From Pinus tabuliformis (lineage: Eukaryota > Streptophyta > Pinopsida > Pinales > Pinaceae): DNA of 64,000 nucleotides. This document shows positions 58,913 through 64,000 of the stretch, piece by piece. The notes beneath the pieces were generated by a model. The model did not search any database and was not told the DNA's origin. It saw nothing but the letters and a program-made list of their open reading frames with translations. The number at the start of each line of letters is the position of its first letter. Within the stretch, counting starts at the first letter, position 1. Made by a program: the position numbers and the translations under genes. The DNA is taken from assembly GCA_031772625.1 (NCBI GenBank), contig CM062815.1, forward strand, positions 115,762,989 to 115,826,988, in the 5' to 3' direction.

Positions 58913-59418
58913 ATGTCATTGGGATTGAGGGTGGAGGATAGGTTGGATGGGCATACAAATTACAGTGTTTGGAAGGAGAGAATGCAGAGTATCTTTGAGG
59001 AGGCAGAAGTCTGGAATATCATGGTGCATACAGCACAGCACCCTGTTGTTGTGCCCACTGATGTTACTCAGTTGGCTGAGTATAAAAAGTAGACAATAAG
59101 GGTAAGAGGCTGATTCTAGACGGAATCAAAGACCATTGCATTCCTCATGTGAGAGGAAAGAGCAATGCCCATGAGATGTGGACAGCATTGTCCAATCTCT
59201 ACCAGAGTACCAATGAGAACCGGAAGATGGTCCTGAAGGAGAAGCTGAAGAACATTAAGATGGGTAATGATAGTGCAGCTGGATATCTCACAAAGATTAC
59301 CAATGTGAGAGATGAGTTGGCAGCGATTGGAGAGGCCATTCCATCCACTGAGTTGCTGCGTATTGCAGTGAATGGCCTCCCTCGTTCATGGTTGAACTTT
59401 GCTGATGGGGTTTGTGCA
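58913..59418 (+). pseudogene. Copia gag, part before hAT-7
   Basis: Starts MSLGLRVEDRLDGHTNYSVW (N-Y-x-x-W motif). Later NAHEMWTALSNLYQS, LKEKLKNIKM, YLTKITNVRDELAA and AVNGLPRSWLNF. Same plan as other copia gags here, but a different lineage. Confidence 0.88.
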
Positions 59419-60296
59419 CGTGAGACCAATGTTGCACGAAGCGGGAGCGAAGCGGAAGCGCGGAAGCGTCATTTTCCAAAAATCTAGGAAGCGAAGCGTC
59501 CGCGGAAGCGTCTGCTATATATATATATTTTTTTATATTTTTTTGCATTTATACTCAAAACAAACATCCCAAATACCAAATTAATTGTAGAAGACATGAA
59601 AACATGCATATTTTTGCATAAATCAAGATAGATATGGCATCCATGATTCCATTGTAGTTACTTACTAGTACAACAATCATCTATATTCTAGCTATTACAA
59701 ACATACATCAAATTTTTAAGCATATTATAAAACATAAAACATTTAAGCATATTATAAAACATAAAACATAGAGCATATTATGATTTATCTAGCAAGTGAG
59801 CAACTGTCAACATTTGTCATGTCCAAAATTCAAATAATAATGTTTACAAAATATGTCACTTGGTCACCGCCAAGCAAAAAGGTTCAAATTCAAATTCACA
59901 AGTCTACAAGTCTAATGAGTAATCTATGACAAAAAGAAGTAGATTGTGAATATATCTATAATCTCTCCTCCTTCCACACGAATAGAACGTGATGGCGGGC
60001 TCCACGTGGTGGCAATGAAGAAGATGGTCCCTGTGTAAGTCGTGGCATGGAACTGATGAAGAAGAACCCCCTGCTGTTGGTGTTGAACCATGGAACCTAG
60101 GAACCAAGGGACCAGATGGGGGTGGGGGTGGTGGCATATCAACACGGTCATCATCATCCTAGAATCGCTCAAAAAATTCATGCAAAAAAAAAACACTAGT
60201 TAACAAAAAAATTAAAAACATGAATTAGAGAAATGCTTTATAAGGTAAAATTGGAAAATTCATACCACAATGGACATACCTGGATAAGAGCATCCT

Positions 60297-60500
60297 CTAA
60301 TTGCTTAGTCGCAACACTCCATCCTCCAAATTGGGCTCCTCTGGATTCTTGTCCCAAGTCAACAAGTCTTTATTAGACTTTGCATCTTCACAGTAATGGG
60401 ACAACAATCGCAAGTTGTAATGAACATAAACCAAGCTCTCTGCCCGGTCTAAATTCAACCTGTTCCTTTTAACACTGTGGATGAAAGAATAAGAGCTCCA
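60297..60500 (-). pseudogene. hAT-7 transposase: C-terminal (hATC-adjacent) fragment
   Basis: NRLNLDRAESLVYVHYNLRL followed by an acidic tail, the same end as in hAT-3 (NRLDKKWLNDLVYVQYNLRL). Confirms the two elements are members of one superfamily branch. Confidence 0.82.
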
Positions 60501-60818
60501 ACACTCTCTGCAGAAGAAGTGTTTACCACCTGTGATAGCACCCGCAATGCCAAACTCTGTAGAAGTGGAGTAGCCCTCCATGCATGTTCCACCACTCAAG
60601 AGCAGAAAAATGCTCTCGATCTTGAATTGCATGCATGCTCCCAAATGGACCAGTGTTGAGCGTATAGTTGCTCACCTGTCTGTACCAATGCAGCCTCCTC
60701 ATTATCAGGATTAATTACTCAATGCAGATTTTTTTTCGTGAACCTCTCTATCTTGGTGTGGTTTTTTCCTGCTTCCCCCCCAGGTGCTGGTGTTGAAAGC
60801 CATGATGGATGATAGTAT

Positions 60819-61061
60819 TTAGGTGTCAAAACATATGCTAATGCATGCAATGGAATATTTAGCATTTCCCATCGGTTTTGCACCTCTACAGAATATAATT
60901 GTACAAGGTGGTATCTCTAGGCTCAACAATGTCTTTATCTGCCCCAACATGCTATCCATTTGCTCATACACCTCCCCAATTACTGGTCGATCTGAATCTG
61001 CAAACTTGATCATGTAATAAATTGGTTTGGTGAATTGCAAAACATATTTAACCTGTGACAA
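60819..61061 (-). pseudogene. hAT-7 transposase: central fragment
   Basis: FTKPIYYMIKFADSDRPVIGEVY followed by EQMDSMLGQIK matches the region between catalytic motifs 2 and 3 of plant hAT transposases, where R-x-AD-D-P-x-GE-YE is conserved. Confidence 0.75.
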
Positions 61062-61260
61062 AAGTAACTGTCAAGAACAGTGTCCTTGACTACATTGCAC
61101 CATCTGTGTCAGTGTTAATTTCATCCATGTTTCAGCACACACCAGATTAGTTAAAGCTTGTCTCACCCTCACTAGCCGCCTAAAGGTGAGGTAATAACTA
61201 GCAAATCTTGTCTTTGCAATTTAAGCAATTGCAACTTGGAGTAAGTGCCATAGGAGTAGT

Positions 61261-61668
61261 TTACCCTTGTATGCCCTGTGATGAATTTAATGAGTTGCTT
61301 CCCTTTCCTGTAAACCTCAGCAATCCACCACAATCTTTGTGTTTCACAATATCATGCATCAAAAGGTTCAATGTGTGAACCAGGCACCCAGACCAAAAGA
61401 TGTGTGGATGAGTACGCTCAATAATTTTTCCTGCTGCCTTACAATTTGCTGCATTATCTGTGATCACTTGAACCACATTATTCGGACCAACATCTTTGAT
61501 TGATTTCAATAGGAGATCTGCAATGTTTTGTGCAGTTGCACTGATGGAGGAGGAGTCATGACATGCAATAAATACTGCACCACTAGAAGAAACACCAAGA
61601 ACATTTATCAAATGTTGGTTTCTAATATTTGTCCACCCATCTGATACAATGGATACCCCAGAATCCAC
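61261..61668 (-). pseudogene. hAT-7 transposase: DUF659 catalytic fragment
   Basis: Reads SGVSIVSDGWTNIRNQHLIN, then VVQVITDNAANCKAAGK and HPHIFWSGCLVHTLNLLMHD. SDGW and TDNA carry the first two catalytic acidic residues of the RNase H-like fold of hAT transposases, and C-x2-H-x-LNL is the conserved motif inside the insertion domain. The frame ends before the third acidic residue, so the enzyme is not intact. Confidence 0.9.
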
Positions 61669-61983
61669 CCACTATGTGTAAAACGTGTCAAAGCTCTTTG
61701 AACCTTAGCTTTTTCTCTTTCTAATAACACTGTTCTAGCTTTCTCATAGTTGGGGGCCTTGTATCCTTTGGGGCTTCATTGATGGCCTTTACCATGTCAT
61801 GCCAATAGGAGAGCGAAGCACATTGAATGGTACACCGCAAGCACAAAGAAAACGGACTATCTTTCCATCCACATCATCCCTCCCAGAAACATTAAGGAAA
61901 TCCCCTATTGTTTTTCTACCTCCAGAGGTTGCAGAAGTACCATGAGGAGATGGGCAACTACAAATTTAGAGGTTGCACTTGAT

Positions 61984-62247
61984 TCAGAATGAGTTTCTTG
62001 TTTCTTGTTTTTTTGTTGTGCAGCCATCTCTATTTGGATGAATTTCTTCTTTCTTCAGTTGAAATGTTTGGGCAAATTTGTACCCCACAGAACCCTTTTT
62101 TTCATCACTGTCCAGCACCCCACAAAGATGCCTCCTCAGACGGGTATATGAACCCGTATATGGTTTTCCTCCATGAACCATGAGGGCACACAAATTTGTA
62201 AGATCCACCACCCTTTCCCCATCAAGTTTGGTCACATAGTTCCACAA
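61984..62247 (-). pseudogene. hAT-7 transposase: BED-type zinc-finger fragment
   Basis: Contains WNYVTKLDGERV, then LCALMVHGGKPYTGSYTRLRRHL. The KPYTGSYTR-xxHL stretch is the BED finger of plant DUF659 hAT transposases. Only one clear cysteine precedes it, so the usual C-x2-C pair looks damaged. An FAQTFQLKKEEIHP linker follows. Confidence 0.75.
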
Positions 62248-63084
62248 GGGATTTGATGTACCTTTCCCATCTTGTGCTTCAGTGTCCCCTTCAAGTTCAT
62301 CCCCTTCCTCTTCCCTCTATTCCTCACCTTTGCCATCATTAAAACCAAGAGTGGAATGATACATAGAAGCCAAAAGAACACCATCTTGGAATATGGATAT
62401 AGGTGGTGGAAAACCTGTAAATAAGGAGCAAGTAGAAACAATGGGAAAGAGTAGGAGAGGGAGGAGAAAAATACAATTTTTTTTTCAAAAACAAGGTTGT
62501 TTGGGGTTTGAACTTACCTCTTTAGCTCTTGTAGATGAAGTCCTCCAAGCTCTTGCTCCAGCTCCTCCTTCTCCTAGCTCCTCCTTCTTCACTCCTCCAA
62601 GCTCTCCTCTCTTCTCCTCTCCTTTCCTCTCTTCTCTTCTCCTCTCTCTCTTCTCTTCTCCAACTCTCATAAACTCAAAGTGAGAAAATGAGAAGAGAAT
62701 GGGGGCTTTATTCTTTTCTAAACTCACCCTAAACTCACCCTAACCCACCCCCTCATGCTAAGTTAAGTTAACTTTTAAAAGAAATTAAAAAAAATTTAAG
62801 TTAATTTTTGCTGCCCGCGGGTTGCGTCCGGGTTGCGTCGGGTTGCGTCCGGGTTGCGTGCACTTCCGGGCGGGTTGCGTGGCGCAACCGGATGCCGAAT
62901 CACCCTCCGAAGCGTGGATCTGGGGCAACGCCACCTAAAAACCAGGAATCGTTTTTAAAAAACGGAATCGCGCAACCTAAAATTTGGAATCGCGCTTCGC
63001 CTGGAGATTCGGAACGATTCTGTACGGGTCGCGATTCCGGCTTAGGATCCGGGGGGGGGCGATTCCTGCAACTATGCGTGAGAC

Positions 63085-64000
63085 CCTTCCCACATGGGAG
63101 AGGTTTTGGGATGATTGCATTCAGGCAGAGATCAGAAAGGACAGCTTGGGGAAGCCAAGCCAATTGAGCAGGATGAGGACGTAGCACTGGTGGCAGGAGG
63201 CAAGAAAGGCAAAGGGAAGAAGCAGGCTTCCACAAGCGGTGGTGGAGGCAAAGGCAAAGGTAAAGGTAAACAGGGGAACACACAGAAGGACTATTCCAAG
63301 GTGAAGTGTTGGAATTGTCAAAAGATGGGACACTATGCAGTTGTGTGTCCAGAGAAGAAGAAGAAGGGGAAGAACCAGACGTGGCAGCTTCAGCAGAGAT
63401 TGAGGACTTTGCTGGTCGTTTTGACCGAGAGTTTGCGTTCACTACGTGTGAGTCCTCCAGTGCAGGATCACCTGCCACACAGGTTCAGAGGGAGCATGCT
63501 TTTCCCTCGATTAGCGGAGCATCTTCAGGTATCTGGTATGTGGACAGTGGGGCTTCACGTCATATGACAGAGTCCGTGAGTACTTCTCAGAGCTTTCAGA
63601 GAGTGGCACTGATATCGAGGTAGTACTCGGTGATGACAGAGTTGTTAGAGCAGTCGGGGTGGGGACAGTGACATTTCAGAGGGAGTCCAAACCTCCCTTG
63701 AAGGTGTCAGAGGTTCTTTATGTGCCAGGGATGAGGAAGAACCTCATATCCGTCTCAGCTTTGGAGGACAGAGGATATGAGGTACTGTTCAGGGAGGACA
63801 GGTGTTGATGTATCCCAGGGGCACTCCAGCTGATTCAGCTAGAGTGATAGGTGTACGCCATGCAAAGGTGTACAAGTTTGCATTTCAGCCCCTTTTGGCA
63901 TTGAGCAGTAGTACCGACAGCAGAGCTAGCAATTCTGAGCTGTGTGAGATTTGGCACCGCAGGATGGGACATATGTATCATGGAGCCTTGAGGACATTGC
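63085..64000 (+). pseudogene. Copia gag end, zinc knuckle, protease and pre-integrase region
   Basis: After hAT-7, gag resumes with LPTWERFWDDCIQAEIR, a KGKGKGKQGN basic stretch and the knuckle CWNCQKMGHYAVVC. The protease motif VDSGASRHM lies near 63540, VSEVLYVPGMRKNLISVSAL near 63705-63765 and IWHRRMGHMYHG near 63950. It is broken and ends at the window edge. Confidence 0.88.

Larger units (their letters stand above)
59427..63076 (-). mobile_element. hAT-7: transposase-bearing (decayed) hAT element inside copia gag
   Basis: The 3,650-bp element has ends CAATGTTGCA and CATAGTTGCA (complement of the right end), with perfect 8-bp duplications CGTGAGAC (59419-59426 and 63077-63084). The left end repeats GGAAGCG / GAAGCGG; the right end has GGTTGCG(TC) and GGAATCGCG words, so the two ends differ. 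The minus strand carries transposase fragments in the expected order: BED-like finger, DUF659 catalytic part, a central part, then C-terminal part. Confidence 0.95.
57703..64000 (+). mobile_element. Second Ty1/copia element, 5' part, running off the window
   Basis: The 5' LTR is 57703-58751, primer site TGGTATCAGAGC at 58752-58763, and gag starts at 58913. Gag is interrupted by hAT-7 (59427-63076 plus 8-bp duplication) and resumes to a zinc knuckle near 63310-63350. Protease (YVDSGASRHM near 63540) and the GAG-pre-integrase finger (IWHRRMGHMYHGAL near 63950) follow. Reverse transcriptase and the 3' LTR lie beyond 64000. It is broken. Confidence 0.9.

Noticed and set aside
62485-62727. Glu/Lys-rich minus-strand frame
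   Set aside because: It reads through a CTCTTCTCCT low-complexity tract just upstream of the transposase; not a gene.
62808-63167. Plus-strand 119-codon frame
   Set aside because: It crosses the hAT-7 right end and its junction with copia gag; made of subterminal repeat.

Overview
This window looks like nuclear DNA of a seed plant with a very large genome. A gymnosperm (conifer, ginkgo or cycad) fits best. That is inferred from one housekeeping gene whose introns are 17.8 kb and 27.6 kb long and packed with LTR retrotransposons; no species can be named from sequence alone.

The only host gene I recognise is on the minus strand: the cytosolic chaperonin subunit CCT6 (TCP-1 zeta). Six consecutive internal exons are visible, in transcript order 47249-47143, 29374-29260, 29125-29039, 1447-1243, 1038-944 and 656-588. 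All phases join cleanly and the encoded stretch of about 225 residues follows the family without a gap. The 5' exons (start codon, equatorial domain) and the 3' exons lie outside the window or were not found. Almost everything else therefore sits inside CCT6 introns. One intron uses a GC donor.

Layout. 1-1.5 kb: three CCT6 exons. 2.2-10.6 kb: an old minus-strand LTR holding a solo LTR and a nearly full-length Ty1/copia element with 5-bp target duplication. 10.6-15 kb: an unclassified repeat, a tiny hAT element, a tRNA-derived SINE-like tandem array and LTR debris. 15-23.6 kb: LTR elements with gag but no pol, partly cut up by each other. 25.1 kb: a complete TRIM (344 bp). 27.2-34.2 kb: three hAT DNA transposons, with two CCT6 exons at 29.0-29.4 kb. 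34.7-46.5 kb: a large non-coding LTR element (LARD-like) holding a Ty3/gypsy chromovirus. 47.1-47.2 kb: a CCT6 exon. 48.5-51.8 kb: an LTR holding a hAT that holds another hAT. 53.4-57.7 kb: another gag-only LTR element. 57.7-64 kb: a second copia element with a transposase-related hAT inserted in its gag.

The most unusual signal is a set of eight hAT-type elements, seven with perfect 8-bp target duplications and one with 7 of 8. Each has short terminal inverted repeats and dense CpG-rich subterminal repeats of a short motif private to that family (for example GGATACGG, ACTCGGC, GACTCG, GGGGACG, GGAAGCG, AAACCGG, AAAGTCGGGA). At least three of these families share one internal core, two of them with the same inverted-repeat hairpin, although their termini are quite different. 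This suggests fast turnover of transposase-binding ends on a shared backbone.

Retroelement parts are described as fossils. All coordinates, repeat boundaries and domain calls were read by eye; no database search was run.
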